DNA from: Prevotella sp.
GTDB lineage: Bacteria; Bacteroidota; Bacteroidia; Bacteroidales; Bacteroidaceae
Direction: 5' to 3'
DNA length: 64,000 nucleotides
NCBI GenBank assembly: GCA_022779305.1
Contig: JALFSW010000071.1
Location: 1-64,000, forward strand
The position numbers and the translations under genes were made by a program. Of this stretch, positions 39,033 to 48,676 are shown one piece after another. Each line of letters starts with the position of its first letter. Position 1 is the stretch's first letter. The notes beneath the pieces are model-generated. The model was given only the letters and a program-made list of their open reading frames with translations, searched no databases and was not told the DNA's origin.

Positions 39033-40241
39033 ATGAACATTCAAAATATTAAAAATAAATGGCTTAAAATGGGAAAAAAAGAAAACAATGAAATTGTCCC
39101 AGAGGCTAAAGACGAAACAATGACAACAGAAGAACAAGTTAAGAAGGCATCTGCGGAGGTTGAAAAAAACAGTGAGCATGCAGATGTCATCGACTTGCGG
39201 ATTATCTTTCAGCTCATTTTTAAAAAGAAGTGGTGGTACGTAGGTATTCTGCCTATTGTGGCAGTGCTCTCGGCTATTGTTATCATGGACGAACCACGCT
39301 ATTACAATACGAGTACAACTATGGCACCAGAGATAGAAAATCCTGTTAATTCGGCAGGAGGGCTAAGCTCAATAGCTTCGTCTTTCGGTTTCGATCTCTC
39401 CAATATTAATAGCCAAGATGCCATTTCACCAACGCTTTACCCCGACCTGATGGCAGACAATGGATTTGTTACCGAACTTTTCAATATCCACATAAAAACA
39501 GCCGATGGACGCATAGACACAACTTACTATGCCTATCTCAAACAGTATCAAGAGCAATCATGGCTGAGCGAACAAAAAATGAATCTCATCTTGAAAATCT
39601 CAGAAATGATGCCTAAGAACAATGCTTTCCAAGGAAACGGAGGAAAAGAAACGTTTGACCCTTATTATTTATCGAAAAAAGATGATGAAATTGTTGAGAA
39701 AATAAGGCAAGATATCAATATTGATGTAGATAAAAAGACGGGGGTAATTTCTATTGGTGTGACCTCACAAGACCCACTTGTTTGCAAAATATTGGCAGAC
39801 TCTGTCAGATCTAGACTGCAAGCATTCATCATCAAATATAGAACAAGTAAGTCACAGCGCGATGTTGAGTATTATCAGAAACTCACCGATGATGCTAAAA
39901 AGACCTACGAAACAACGCGCCGCAAGTATGCAAAGATGGCAGATGAAAACTTTGATGTTGTGCTTGAAACCGAGAAATCAAAGCTCGAAGACTTAGAGAA
40001 TACAATGCAGTTGCAATATAACACCTACACGGGTATGAGTAATCAACTCGAAGCTGCACGTGCAAAACTGAGAATGAATACCCCTGTCTTCACAGTGGTT
40101 AAAGGTGCGGCAGTACCTATCAAACCCGAAGGTCCCAAACGAATGGTATTCATTGCCACAATGCTCATGCTTGCTTTCCTCACCATGACCTTATGGTTCT
40201 CTAAAGATGAACTTTTGGGCAAGAAAAAAACAAGCAAATAA
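39033..40241 (+). CDS. Wzz-type chain-length/co-polymerase protein
   Basis: A 402-residue inner-membrane protein. TM1 near 67-88 (KKKWWYVGILPIVAVLSAIVIM) follows DVIDLRIIFQLIF, and TM2 near 372-390 follows the family-typical KPEGPKRMVFIATMLMLAFL. The periplasmic part holds a long coiled coil (about 275-345). No C-terminal tyrosine-kinase domain, so it is the short type. It sets chain length together with the Wza-type protein. An internal Met (MGKKENNE) is an alternative start. Confidence 0.92.
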   Translation: MNIQNIKNKWLKMGKKENNEIVPEAKDETMTTEEQVKKASAEVEKNSEHADVIDLRIIFQLIFKKKWWYVGILPIVAVLSAIVIMDEPRYYNTSTTMAPEIENPVNSAGGLSSIASSFGFDLSNINSQDAISPTLYPDLMADNGFVTELFNIHIKTADGRIDTTYYAYLKQYQEQSWLSEQKMNLILKISEMMPKNNAFQGNGGKETFDPYYLSKKDDEIVEKIRQDINIDVDKKTGVISIGVTSQDPLVCKILADSVRSRLQAFIIKYRTSKSQRDVEYYQKLTDDAKKTYETTRRKYAKMADENFDVVLETEKSKLEDLENTMQLQYNTYTGMSNQLEAARAKLRMNTPVFTVVKGAAVPIKPEGPKRMVFIATMLMLAFLTMTLWFSKDELLGKKKTSK

Positions 40242-40259
40242 AAAGCAAAGACAGTATTC

Positions 40260-41783
40260 ATGGATGCCTCACAACGCATAATCCTCAATACAATCGCACA
40301 ATATGGAAAGTCGATAATCAACATTTTGTTATCGCTCTATTCCACACGTTTGGTCTTGGAAGCACTGAACGTGAATGATTATGGAATTTATTCAGTAGTT
40401 GGCGGTGTGATAGGTGTCTTGGGATACCTTGCCAATTCGCTTGTTGTTACCACACAGCGGTTTCTCTCCTTTCATCAAGGCGGAAGCGATAAAGCCACCA
40501 TTAAAATCTTGTTTTCCAACAGTTTGTTGCTCCATTTACTCATCGGAGGCATCACTTGCCTCATACTCATTGCCATAGAAAACTATGTTGTCAATGAATT
40601 TCTAAATATTGAGCATCACAGATTAATCGCAGCCAGCAATGTCTATTGGGCAACGGTGGTCATGTTTTTTATAACCATCATCACATCCCCATTCAAAGCC
40701 CTATTGATAGCCCATGAAAACATCATCTATATTTCTGTCATAGAGGTGATTGATGGTCTACTGAAGGTGGCATTGGCATTTGCTTTGTTCCATATTGATC
40801 AAGATCGCCTTTCTTCTTATGCCGTAGGGATGAGTGCCGTGTTGCTCTTCAATCTTGCGACTTTCGTTTTTTATTGTTTCAAAAAATATGAAGAAAGCCA
40901 TATACAATTCCATCGCAGCACCATTCAACGAACTTATCTCAAACAACTTCTTAGTTTTGCGGGATGGACTACTTATGGAATGACAGCCTCAATGTGTCAA
41001 ACACAAGGTCTTTCTATCGTTTTCAATAAATTTTTCGGTACAGCAATCAATGCTGCCTATGGTATAGGTATGCAGGTGAATGGGGCTGTTCGCTTTGTTT
41101 CCACCTCTATTCTCAATGCCATGAATCCTCAAATCATGAAGGCAGAAGGCAATGGCAATCGGTCGCTTATGTTAGGACTGGCTGCAAAAGAAAGTAAATT
41201 TTCCACCGCATTGATGCTCATCATCTCCCTACCGATTATCATTGAGATGCCCAATATTCTTGGCTTTTGGCTCACCACCACCCCACCCCACGCCATACTC
41301 TTTTGCAGAGCCTTGCTCATTGCATTCCTCGTAGACCAACTCACACTTGGTTTGCATACTGCCAATCAAGCAATCGGACAGATAAAGATCTATTCGATTC
41401 TCATGTTCACACCCAAAATGCTGATTGTTCCCATTGCGTGGGGCGCACTGAAATTCGGCATTAACATTGAAAAAGTGATGTGGGTATATGTTGGTATCGA
41501 ACTCATCATTTCTCTCGCCCGTCTTCCTTTTCTCAAGGCAACAGCACAACTACCCGTTATCCCTTTCATTAAACAAGTCATTTTGTCTCAATTCCCCATT
41601 GCCCTTGGCGAATTGTTGGTTTGCATGATGATTGTAAATGTTTTCGACTTCAAATTTCGTTTTCTCTTCTCCATAGCTCTATCTATTATTGTAGGCGGTC
41701 TGTGTATGCTCTTCTTCACACTCGGCAAAGACGAAAAGGCATATCTAAAGAAGGTTCTAAATCATAAAATCAAAAGAGGATGA
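40260..41783 (+). CDS. Polysaccharide flippase (Wzx-like, MOP superfamily)
   Basis: A 507-residue membrane protein with about 14 transmembrane segments. RIILNTIAQYGKSIINILLSLYSTRLVLEALNVNDYGIYSVVGGVIG is the standard start of this group. The last third contains PFLKATAQLPVIPFIKQVI. It exports lipid-linked units and is followed by a polymerase gene that overlaps it by 4 bp. Confidence 0.88.
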   Translation: MDASQRIILNTIAQYGKSIINILLSLYSTRLVLEALNVNDYGIYSVVGGVIGVLGYLANSLVVTTQRFLSFHQGGSDKATIKILFSNSLLLHLLIGGITCLILIAIENYVVNEFLNIEHHRLIAASNVYWATVVMFFITIITSPFKALLIAHENIIYISVIEVIDGLLKVALAFALFHIDQDRLSSYAVGMSAVLLFNLATFVFYCFKKYEESHIQFHRSTIQRTYLKQLLSFAGWTTYGMTASMCQTQGLSIVFNKFFGTAINAAYGIGMQVNGAVRFVSTSILNAMNPQIMKAEGNGNRSLMLGLAAKESKFSTALMLIISLPIIIEMPNILGFWLTTTPPHAILFCRALLIAFLVDQLTLGLHTANQAIGQIKIYSILMFTPKMLIVPIAWGALKFGINIEKVMWVYVGIELIISLARLPFLKATAQLPVIPFIKQVILSQFPIALGELLVCMMIVNVFDFKFRFLFSIALSIIVGGLCMLFFTLGKDEKAYLKKVLNHKIKRG

Positions 41784-43024
41784 AGATAAGGAGATTACCC
41801 AATTTCAGCTTTCGTGCCGAACAGCTCTACCTCATCGAGCGAAGGACACTTGCTATTTTTTTGTTTAGCATCGGCTTCTTCATTAGCTTTTTTGCCTCGT
41901 TTCGTCCGTGGTTTTTGTGGAAAATAGAAAATACGTATATGATCATGGCAAGTCTGTTTATCATTCTTTCTATGCTCATCGACAAATATTCCTCTTCACC
42001 TATTTATACGAACAAACGCATCATAGCGCCCAGCATTCTTGCTTTTATTTTCCTTCTTTATCAGAAAGTGATTGGTGAAGCATCTTTCAGTGGGTTTGTA
42101 GGGAGTTTCTTTCTTGCCTATGTGTTCTATGCCACCTTCAAGCTCGACTCTTCATTGCTCAATCGCCTGACCACCATCATCACTAAATCCTTGGCTGTTT
42201 TCTTGGTCATTTCGATAGCAACATTCATTCTCTATCTCCTCGGTTTTCCTTTTTCGGGCGAGAATACACTTTATGGTGAAGATTTCTATACCTTCACCAA
42301 CTATCGTTTTTTCCTCATTGACGACCGGGCTTTGTCGATGTTAATTCCCCGTTTTCAGTCGGTTTTTCTCGAACCATCCCATTTAGGAACAGTTCTTGCT
42401 GTACTCTTGCAAACACAACGAGGGAAATGGAAAAAGCCCTACAATATAGTTTTGTTTATAGCCTTGCTCCTCACATTCTCGCTCGGAGCCTACGTTTATC
42501 TTGTTGCCATCATTTTTCTCAATTTGTGGGTGAACAGGAAGAAAATACTTGTCAAAGGACTTATTGTAGTAGGTATTATTGCAGCAACGGTCGTTGGATC
42601 TATTTTCTATAACGATGGCGACAACTTGCTCCATAATCTCATCGTCTTGCGCATGGAGATTGAAGACGGAGAATTGGCGGGGAACAACCGAACAACCCTT
42701 GATTTTGACAAAGAATTCGATTCATACCTCGACTCTAACGACATTTGGACAGGACGCATACTCAAAGACGATGTTGGAAACTCTGGCTACAAAGTGTTCA
42801 TTTATCGCAATGGCATCGTTGGTGTGTTGCTTCTCGTTGGATTGGTTGTAACAGCTTTCAGAAATAAAAACGACCGCCGCACAGAACTGGCAGCACTCAT
42901 CGTGGCTACACTCATTTTCGGTGTCGATGGTTTCATCATGTGGTATTGTCGTTTCGTCCCTATGCTTGCCACTTCAAAACAACAGCACCAAAAAGCAGCA
43001 GAAGAAAAACATCCTAAACCCTAA
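41780..43024 (+). CDS. Wzy-like O-antigen polymerase/ligase membrane protein
   Basis: A 414-residue protein with about 10 hydrophobic segments and one large polar loop near residues 285-335 (MEIEDGELAGNNRTTLDFDKEFD), the usual periplasmic loop of Wzy/WaaL proteins. FQSVFLEPSHLGTVLAVLL before the loop contains the His often conserved in these. Overlap with the flippase and position in the Wza-Wzz-Wzx cluster argue for polymerase. Confidence 0.75.
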   Translation: MKIRRLPNFSFRAEQLYLIERRTLAIFLFSIGFFISFFASFRPWFLWKIENTYMIMASLFIILSMLIDKYSSSPIYTNKRIIAPSILAFIFLLYQKVIGEASFSGFVGSFFLAYVFYATFKLDSSLLNRLTTIITKSLAVFLVISIATFILYLLGFPFSGENTLYGEDFYTFTNYRFFLIDDRALSMLIPRFQSVFLEPSHLGTVLAVLLQTQRGKWKKPYNIVLFIALLLTFSLGAYVYLVAIIFLNLWVNRKKILVKGLIVVGIIAATVVGSIFYNDGDNLLHNLIVLRMEIEDGELAGNNRTTLDFDKEFDSYLDSNDIWTGRILKDDVGNSGYKVFIYRNGIVGVLLLVGLVVTAFRNKNDRRTELAALIVATLIFGVDGFIMWYCRFVPMLATSKQQHQKAAEEKHPKP

Positions 43025-43035
43025 AAACAACGCTT

Positions 43036-44193
43036 ATGAACATTCTCCTCGATTTCATTCCTTTTCAAGAAGCTGGAGGCGTTGGTGGAGCAGCAGGTTT
43101 CACACAGGCCATCACCAACGCCATTCTTAATTATCAGCAAGCAAGGCATACGTTCTATGCTGTTTGTGATAGCCAAATGGGCGTTGGTAGACTTGTTGAT
43201 TATCAAGCGTTTGCCCGTGAACATAACATCATACTACAAGATGTTGCAAAAACATCGCTTGCCACTATCGTTCAGCAAAATAATATTGACCTATTTCTTA
43301 TTTTCATCGGACAGTTCTATAAAAATTATGCGCTTCAAAATATCTCTTGCCGGACAATTGTTTTCATTCACGACATCTTCGACATAGAAAGAAACGATAA
43401 CCTCATTGACCTCTCCATCTATGATAAAAATAAGGATTCTCTTTGGCAACAAGCCAAACGCTACATCAATATTTTTAGCAAACGATGGGAGAAACAAACT
43501 CAGCAAGGCTATAAAAACATTATAGCTTTGTGTCAGCAGACAACAACAACGCTCTACACTGTTTCCAATTACACAAAAAATGCGTTGGAATACTACTTCC
43601 CAGAGATAAAAAACGAGATTAAAGTGTGCTATTCTCCCCTGCGTGAAGCACCTCAAACGGAAGCAATTGAAAACGAAGCATTGCGCCAACTCATCCTTTC
43701 TGGAAAACCATTCTTGCTCCTGCTTGCAGCCAACCGCCGTTATAAGAATGCGCGCAATCTCTTAAAAGTATTCCCACGTCTCAAGAGGCGTTTCTCCGAT
43801 CTTCATTTGCTAACGCTCAAGTATGGTTCAATCATCGATGCACAACATATCGACATCCCATTCCTAAGTGATGCCGATTTGCAGAATGCTTATCGCCATG
43901 CCCATGCCCTTGTCTTTCCATCATTCTTTGAAGGCTTTGGGTATCCTCCGGTAGAGGCGATGCGTTATGGCACACCCACCATTGCTGCCAACGTAACAAG
44001 TATTCCTGAAGTGCTTGCCAATGCTGCGATTTATTTTTCACCTTTTTATCCTGCCGATATTTACAAAGCAGCAGTCCAAATCCTCGAAAACAAAGATGTG
44101 CTGAAAGAACAATTAAGATGCAGATACACTGAAATAATAGATCGCCAAAACAGTGATCTCGCACGTTTCCTTGCTGATGTTTTCAATCAATAA
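43036..44193 (+). CDS. GT4 family glycosyltransferase
   Basis: A 385-residue GT-B enzyme. NILLDFIPFQEAGGVGGAAGFTQAI resembles the N-terminus of GT4 mannosyl-type enzymes. LYTVSNYTKNALEYYFPEIKN is the SxxT region, and LHLLTLKYG then HALVFPSFFEGFGYPPVEAMRYGTPTIAANVTSIPEV with FEGFGxPPxEAM is the donor site. It is the only glycosyltransferase in the second cluster. The 216 bp downstream hold only the fabD promoter. Confidence 0.93.
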   Translation: MNILLDFIPFQEAGGVGGAAGFTQAITNAILNYQQARHTFYAVCDSQMGVGRLVDYQAFAREHNIILQDVAKTSLATIVQQNNIDLFLIFIGQFYKNYALQNISCRTIVFIHDIFDIERNDNLIDLSIYDKNKDSLWQQAKRYINIFSKRWEKQTQQGYKNIIALCQQTTTTLYTVSNYTKNALEYYFPEIKNEIKVCYSPLREAPQTEAIENEALRQLILSGKPFLLLLAANRRYKNARNLLKVFPRLKRRFSDLHLLTLKYGSIIDAQHIDIPFLSDADLQNAYRHAHALVFPSFFEGFGYPPVEAMRYGTPTIAANVTSIPEVLANAAIYFSPFYPADIYKAAVQILENKDVLKEQLRCRYTEIIDRQNSDLARFLADVFNQ

Positions 44194-44363
44194 CTATCTT
44201 ATTTTCAAAGCTAAAAATCTGTGCTGAATAAAGATTATCATTACGATTAATTACTTTCACCCCCAAATAAGTCTTTAGAGAATGCTGAGGATATTCACAG
44301 GTTCAGCTAATTATTATTCGCATAAAACATCTATTACAACGTACGGTTTCTCTGTTTTTTTAT

Positions 44364-44371
44364 TAACTTTG
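44364..44371 (+). promoter_or_regulatory. -7 element (TAACTTTG) for fabD
   Basis: TAACTTTG fits TAnnTTTG about 38 bp before the fabD start. No convincing -33. Confidence 0.5.
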
Positions 44372-44409
44372 CATACTGAAACATCATTAAGAATTTAAAT
44401 AGACAGAAA

Positions 44410-45294
44410 ATGAAAGCATTTGTATTTCCAGGTCAAGGCTCACAATTTGTGGGTATGGGCAAAGATTTATATGAAAATAACACACTCGCAAAAGAACTTT
44501 TCGATAAAGCCAATGAAATTGTAGGTTTCAATATCACCGACATCATGTTCGCAGGAACCGACGAACAATTGAAAGAAACGAAAGTTACACAACCTGCCGT
44601 TTTCCTTCATAGTGTGATTTCTGCACTTTGTGCCAATGGAGATAATCAACCAGATGTAACGGCTGGTCATTCGTTGGGCGAACTTTCTGCCTTGGTAGTG
44701 GCTGGTGCATTGAGCTTTGAAGATGGGCTGCGCCTTGTTGTGGCACGTGCCAATGCAATGCAAAAAGCCTGTGAAGCACAACCTGGAACGATGGCAGCCA
44801 TTATAGGTTTGGCAGACGAAAAGGTTGTGGAGATTTGCCAACAGGTGAGCGAAAGTGGAAAGACAGTTGTTGCAGCGAATTTTAATTGTCCGGGTCAGTT
44901 GGTAATTTCTGGTTCAAAAGAAGGCATCGATGAAGCCTGCGAATTGCTCAAATCCGCTGGTGCGAAACGTGCATTGCCACTAAAGGTGGGTGGTGCGTTC
45001 CATTCGCCATTGATGCAACCTGCAAAAGAAGAACTTCAGGCAGCCATCGAAGCAACTACGTTCAATACGCCTAAATGTGCAGTTTATCAAAACGTGGATG
45101 CAAGGTCACACACCGATGCAGAAGAAATCAAGAACAACCTCATTGCGCAGCTCACATCAAGCGTTCGATGGACAGAAAGCGTGCAAAACATGGTGGCTGA
45201 TGGTGTAACAGAGTTTGTGGAATGTGGACCCGGTACGGCATTACAAGGCATGATTGGTCGCATTGAAAAAAGTTCAAACGCACACAGCCTTTAA
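44410..45294 (+). CDS. fabD: Malonyl-CoA:ACP transacylase
   Basis: A 294-residue acyltransferase of type II fatty acid synthesis. It starts AFVFPGQGSQFVGMGKDL; the nucleophile Ser is in AGHSLGELSAL; QKACEAQPGTMAAI, VAANFNCPGQLVISGS and GGAFHSPLM (catalytic His) follow. Monocistronic by its own promoter and the hairpin behind it. Confidence 0.97.
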   Translation: MKAFVFPGQGSQFVGMGKDLYENNTLAKELFDKANEIVGFNITDIMFAGTDEQLKETKVTQPAVFLHSVISALCANGDNQPDVTAGHSLGELSALVVAGALSFEDGLRLVVARANAMQKACEAQPGTMAAIIGLADEKVVEICQQVSESGKTVVAANFNCPGQLVISGSKEGIDEACELLKSAGAKRALPLKVGGAFHSPLMQPAKEELQAAIEATTFNTPKCAVYQNVDARSHTDAEEIKNNLIAQLTSSVRWTESVQNMVADGVTEFVECGPGTALQGMIGRIEKSSNAHSL

Positions 45295-45314
45295 ACGCAT
45301 CCTCTGGCATTGAA

Positions 45315-45356
45315 AAATTCGGAAACCTTGCTGTGAAGCCAAAGGTTTCCGAATTT
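45315..45356 (+). terminator. Hairpin after fabD
   Basis: AAATTCGGAAACCTT pairs perfectly with AAGGTTTCCGAATTT, 15 bp with a 12-nt loop, 20 bp after the stop. A T-run is absent. Confidence 0.7.
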
Positions 45357-45470
45357 CAAATATAAGACAAAGCAAATCATTTTTCACATAAGACTAAATA
45401 ATTGTTTCACCGAATGTAGGAACTTCCCCATGTATGCGCCTACGAATAAAAATCGAACATAAAAAATCAG

Positions 45471-47162
45471 ATGGGAGGACAGAAAATTATTATCTATCAA
45501 ACTTTCACCCGCACATTTGGCAACCAAACCAATGGCTGTCTTAAAAATGGGAGCCTTAAGGAAAATGGTGTGGGAAAGATGAACGACTTCACCCCCGAAG
45601 TGTTGCAACAAATCAAGCAATTGGGTGCTAACCACATTTGGTATACGGGTATTATTCGCCACGCCACTACCACTGACTATACTGCCTACGGCATTCCATG
45701 TCAAAACGCCAACATCGTGAAAGGACGAGCAGGGTCGCCCTATGCCATCACCGACTATTACGACATCGATCCCGACATCGCGACAGATGTTGACAATCGA
45801 ATGAAGGAGTTTGAAGCCCTCATCGAACGCAGCCACAAGGCAGGATTGAAGGTTATCGTAGACTTCGTACCAAACCACGTTGCCCGCCAATATCAAAGTA
45901 TCTGCAAACCCGCTGGCACTACCGACTTAGGCGAAGACGATGATAAGGGAAAACATTTCGATGCGCAAAACAATTTCTATTATTGCCCGAACACTGCACT
46001 TGACTTGAGTCGTGTAAAAAAAATCGAAGATGGCAAAATCGCTCCCTATGCGGAATATCCTGCAAAATGCACAGGAAACGACCGCTTTGATGCTTCTCCC
46101 GAACAAAACGATTGGTATGAAACCATCAAACTGAATTATGGGGTGGACTATTGTGATGCAGGCGGATGTAGTCACCACTTCTTTCCTACCCCATCAACAT
46201 GGAAGAAGATGACCGAGATTTTACGCTTTTGGGCCTCAAAAGGTATTGATGGCTTCCGCTGCGATATGGCGGAGATGGTGCCAGAGGCGTTTTGGCATTA
46301 TGCAACACAAGCATTGAAAGCAGAATTTCCTAACTTAATATTCATCGGTGAGGTCTATAATCCTGCGCTCTATCGCAATTACATTGCCGCAGGATTCGAT
46401 TATTTGTATGACAAAGTGGGGTTATACGACTGCGTCCGTGAGGTCATTTGCCATCATCGCCCTGCCCACACTATTACGCAAGCATGGCAACAAACCAATG
46501 ACATCAAGCAACACCTGCTTTATTTCCTCGAAAATCATGACGAACAGCGCATTGCGTCCGATTTCTTCGCAGGAAAGGCAGAGAGAGGTGTGCCAGGGAT
46601 GATTGTTTCGGCATTGTTTCAAACCAATCCTGTGATGGTTTATGCTGGTCAGGAATTTGGTGAACGGGGAATGGATGAGGAAGGTTTTTCGGGCAAAGAT
46701 GGACGTTCAACCATCTTTGATTATTGGCGAGTGGAAGCGGTTTATAAAGGTTTCTTCAATCGAAAGATGCTTTCTCGTGATGCAGCGGTGTTGGAATCAA
46801 CCTATCAAAGACTGCTCACTCTCTGTAATGAAGAAAAGGCGGTTTGTTGTGGTGCAACCTATGATTTAATGTATGCCAATGGCTATGGTTCGCAGCTCAA
46901 TCCTGACCGACAGTTTGCCTTCCTCAGAAAGTACGAAAATGAATTGCTGTTGATTGTAGCCAACTTTGATGAGGCTGTGGCTGAAATTAGAGTAAAGCTC
47001 CCCACCCATGCTTTCGACTTTCTCGAAATCAATGAATGCGAAACGGAAATGACCGACCTTTTATCTAATGAAACCATCACCACAACCCTAAAGAAAGATG
47101 GTGCAGTGTTGATGAGCATACCGCCATATAGCGGTAGAATATATAAATGTTGTTTGAAATAA
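45471..47162 (+). CDS. GH13 alpha-amylase family glycoside hydrolase, cytoplasmic
   Basis: A 563-residue enzyme without signal peptide. LKVIVDFVPNHVARQY is GH13 region I; GFRCDMAEMVP carries the nucleophile D265; LIFIGEVYNP the acid/base E294; FLENHDEQRIASD the third acid D357. The N-terminal IIIYQTFTRTFGN and a C-terminal beta domain complete it. It would act on alpha-glucans, perhaps glycogen or maltodextrin. GH13 subfamily is not resolved; the variant region near 60-100 departs from common maltases. It is followed after 37 bp by the DUF3256 gene. Confidence 0.9.
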   Translation: MGGQKIIIYQTFTRTFGNQTNGCLKNGSLKENGVGKMNDFTPEVLQQIKQLGANHIWYTGIIRHATTTDYTAYGIPCQNANIVKGRAGSPYAITDYYDIDPDIATDVDNRMKEFEALIERSHKAGLKVIVDFVPNHVARQYQSICKPAGTTDLGEDDDKGKHFDAQNNFYYCPNTALDLSRVKKIEDGKIAPYAEYPAKCTGNDRFDASPEQNDWYETIKLNYGVDYCDAGGCSHHFFPTPSTWKKMTEILRFWASKGIDGFRCDMAEMVPEAFWHYATQALKAEFPNLIFIGEVYNPALYRNYIAAGFDYLYDKVGLYDCVREVICHHRPAHTITQAWQQTNDIKQHLLYFLENHDEQRIASDFFAGKAERGVPGMIVSALFQTNPVMVYAGQEFGERGMDEEGFSGKDGRSTIFDYWRVEAVYKGFFNRKMLSRDAAVLESTYQRLLTLCNEEKAVCCGATYDLMYANGYGSQLNPDRQFAFLRKYENELLLIVANFDEAVAEIRVKLPTHAFDFLEINECETEMTDLLSNETITTTLKKDGAVLMSIPPYSGRIYKCCLK

Positions 47163-47199
47163 GCGCATCAGTAGTCTGAAATAAAATTTATAAGAAAAG

Positions 47200-47802
47200 A
47201 TGAAACGAAGAATATTTATATTGTTGTTGCTTTGCAATGTTTTGTTGAGCCACGGACAGACTATCAGAGAATTATGGATGGATATGCCCGACTCGCTTTT
47301 AGTTTACCTCAACAGAAGCCTAAGAACAGAGATGGCTGACTATATAGAAATGAGAATGCCAGCAAAGGTGAAAAATCTTTTGGGCGACACAACAACCATC
47401 GAAACGATGACAGAGGATTATCTGCGTGTGAAACTCAATCCATCATCGCTCTTAGAACTCAAACGTGTAGATGCAGAAACATTGTTGTGTCTGCGCACAT
47501 GGTACAGTCCAGAACCTGAAAGCCAATTAGAGGTATTCAATCTCAAATGGGAACGCATCGACGTAGCTACCGACCTTTCACCTTTCATCGAAAAGCCCGA
47601 CACAATGACCGCTGAAAGATATGAAGAACTAAAGCAACTCATAGAAACAAAAATGCTCCTTCTGCGGTTATCGCCCACCGATGGTACCATCACTTCAGAC
47701 TATTCTGTCCCACTACTTTCTAAAAGTGAAAAAGAAAGTATTCGAGCCTTGATTAAGCAAAGGAAATTTAAATGGAAAGATGGAAAACTTAAGGAGAGTT
47801 AA
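47200..47802 (+). CDS. DUF3256 family secreted protein
   Basis: A 200-residue protein with a signal peptide (MKRRIFILLLLCNVLLSHGQ) and no lipobox. TIRELWMDMPDSLLVYLNRSLRTEMADYIEMRMPAKVKNLLGD is the signature of the Bacteroidales DUF3256 family, of unknown function. Likely periplasmic. Confidence 0.85.
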   Translation: MKRRIFILLLLCNVLLSHGQTIRELWMDMPDSLLVYLNRSLRTEMADYIEMRMPAKVKNLLGDTTTIETMTEDYLRVKLNPSSLLELKRVDAETLLCLRTWYSPEPESQLEVFNLKWERIDVATDLSPFIEKPDTMTAERYEELKQLIETKMLLLRLSPTDGTITSDYSVPLLSKSEKESIRALIKQRKFKWKDGKLKES

Positions 47803-47827
47803 ATTGCAAAACTTTTCCTCTTAAATA

Positions 47828-47859
47828 TTTGCACGTATGCAGAAAACCTCCTATCTTTG
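47828..47859 (+). promoter_or_regulatory. Perfect stand-alone promoter (TTTG-N20-TATCTTTG)
   Basis: TTTG (47828-47831), exactly 20 bp, TATCTTTG (47852-47859). The only thing downstream on this strand before a convergent gene is a 70-bp segment ending in a terminator. Confidence 0.8.
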
Positions 47860-47863
47860 CATC

Positions 47864-47933
47864 GTGTTTTTCATGGTATTAGATTATTAAGGTTAATAGA
47901 GATTGGTTGTCGTGAGACAATCAATTTTTTTTT
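47864..47933 (+). ncRNA. Candidate small RNA with intrinsic terminator
   Basis: From the predicted start near 47864 to the T-run at 47933 is about 70 nt. The 3' end is a strong hairpin, GATTGGTTGTC-GTGA-GACAATCAATT (11 bp, two G-T pairs), followed by eight T. The 5' part has no start codon with a useful frame. It may belong to a Bacteroidales small RNA family in Rfam such as the Bacteroidales-1 motif; I could not check this. Confidence 0.6.
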
Positions 47934-47935
47934 GT

Positions 47936-48652
47936 TTAATTGTTTCTATTTGTCTCTTTCGCTTCATGCGTTTGATAAACAAGGTATTTGCCATCACTAT
48001 CAATCGTAAAACTATCGCCCAATGCTTCATTCAGCGTTCCTTGCCAAAACTCGGTGAAAGGAAATAGATGCCATCTCAATCCTTCGCTTTCTAAGCGTTC
48101 ACCACTTATTCTGAACACACTCACCTGCTGACGAGCAAAGGAAGCGAACACACTTTTCTCACTCCCAAGCATGAAATAGCCATAATCGCTCACTATAATG
48201 GGCTGGATATGAAGCGTACGAACATAATGCAACATCAATGCTATATTGGCGATGGTGTGGTCTTCTCGCCTACCCGTTGTTCCTAAATAACAAAAGCGAG
48301 GTTCTGAAACATTGTTTACATAGTGTTCAAGTGCATAAAGCGTTGCTTTCGTAAGGTCATTGCTATCTTGTTCTGTTATCTGATGAAAGATTGTATTGTA
48401 GGTTTCTCGCAATGACTGAGGAATAGAGTCACCATCACCGATAACCGCATCTGGCACAATACCCAAATCAAGGAGCATCTGCAATGCACCATCACAAGCG
48501 ACAACATGTTTTGATTGCTTTAAAATTTGCAACGCAATGGCAGATGTGGGTGCTTCGCCTGCTCCACAAACCACTACATCATAGCTTCTATTTAATCTGT
48601 GAATTTCTTTTTCTTTCATCTTTTCTATATTTTCGGTAGGGATAGCACACAT
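47936..48652 (-). CDS. Thiamine pyrophosphokinase
   Basis: A 238-residue TPK (THI80-like). DVVVCGAGEAPTSAIAL and VACDGALQMLLDLGIVPDAVIGDGDSIP hold the GDxDS catalytic acids, with EQDSNDLTKATLYA (the D-x-x-D-x-x-K motif) and GTTGRREDHTIANIALM following. It phosphorylates imported thiamin to TPP. Met12 (48619) is a plausible alternative start. Last gene of the riboswitch-controlled thiamin uptake operon. Confidence 0.93.
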   Translation of the reverse strand: MCAIPTENIEKMKEKEIHRLNRSYDVVVCGAGEAPTSAIALQILKQSKHVVACDGALQMLLDLGIVPDAVIGDGDSIPQSLRETYNTIFHQITEQDSNDLTKATLYALEHYVNNVSEPRFCYLGTTGRREDHTIANIALMLHYVRTLHIQPIIVSDYGYFMLGSEKSVFASFARQQVSVFRISGERLESEGLRWHLFPFTEFWQGTLNEALGDSFTIDSDGKYLVYQTHEAKETNRNN

Positions 48653-48676
48653 AAGTATGCCTGCTCATTATTACGC

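Noticed and set aside
45384..45896. 170-codon minus-strand frame over the GH13 start
   Set aside because: It is a shadow of the GH13 gene, whose catalytic motifs are intact.
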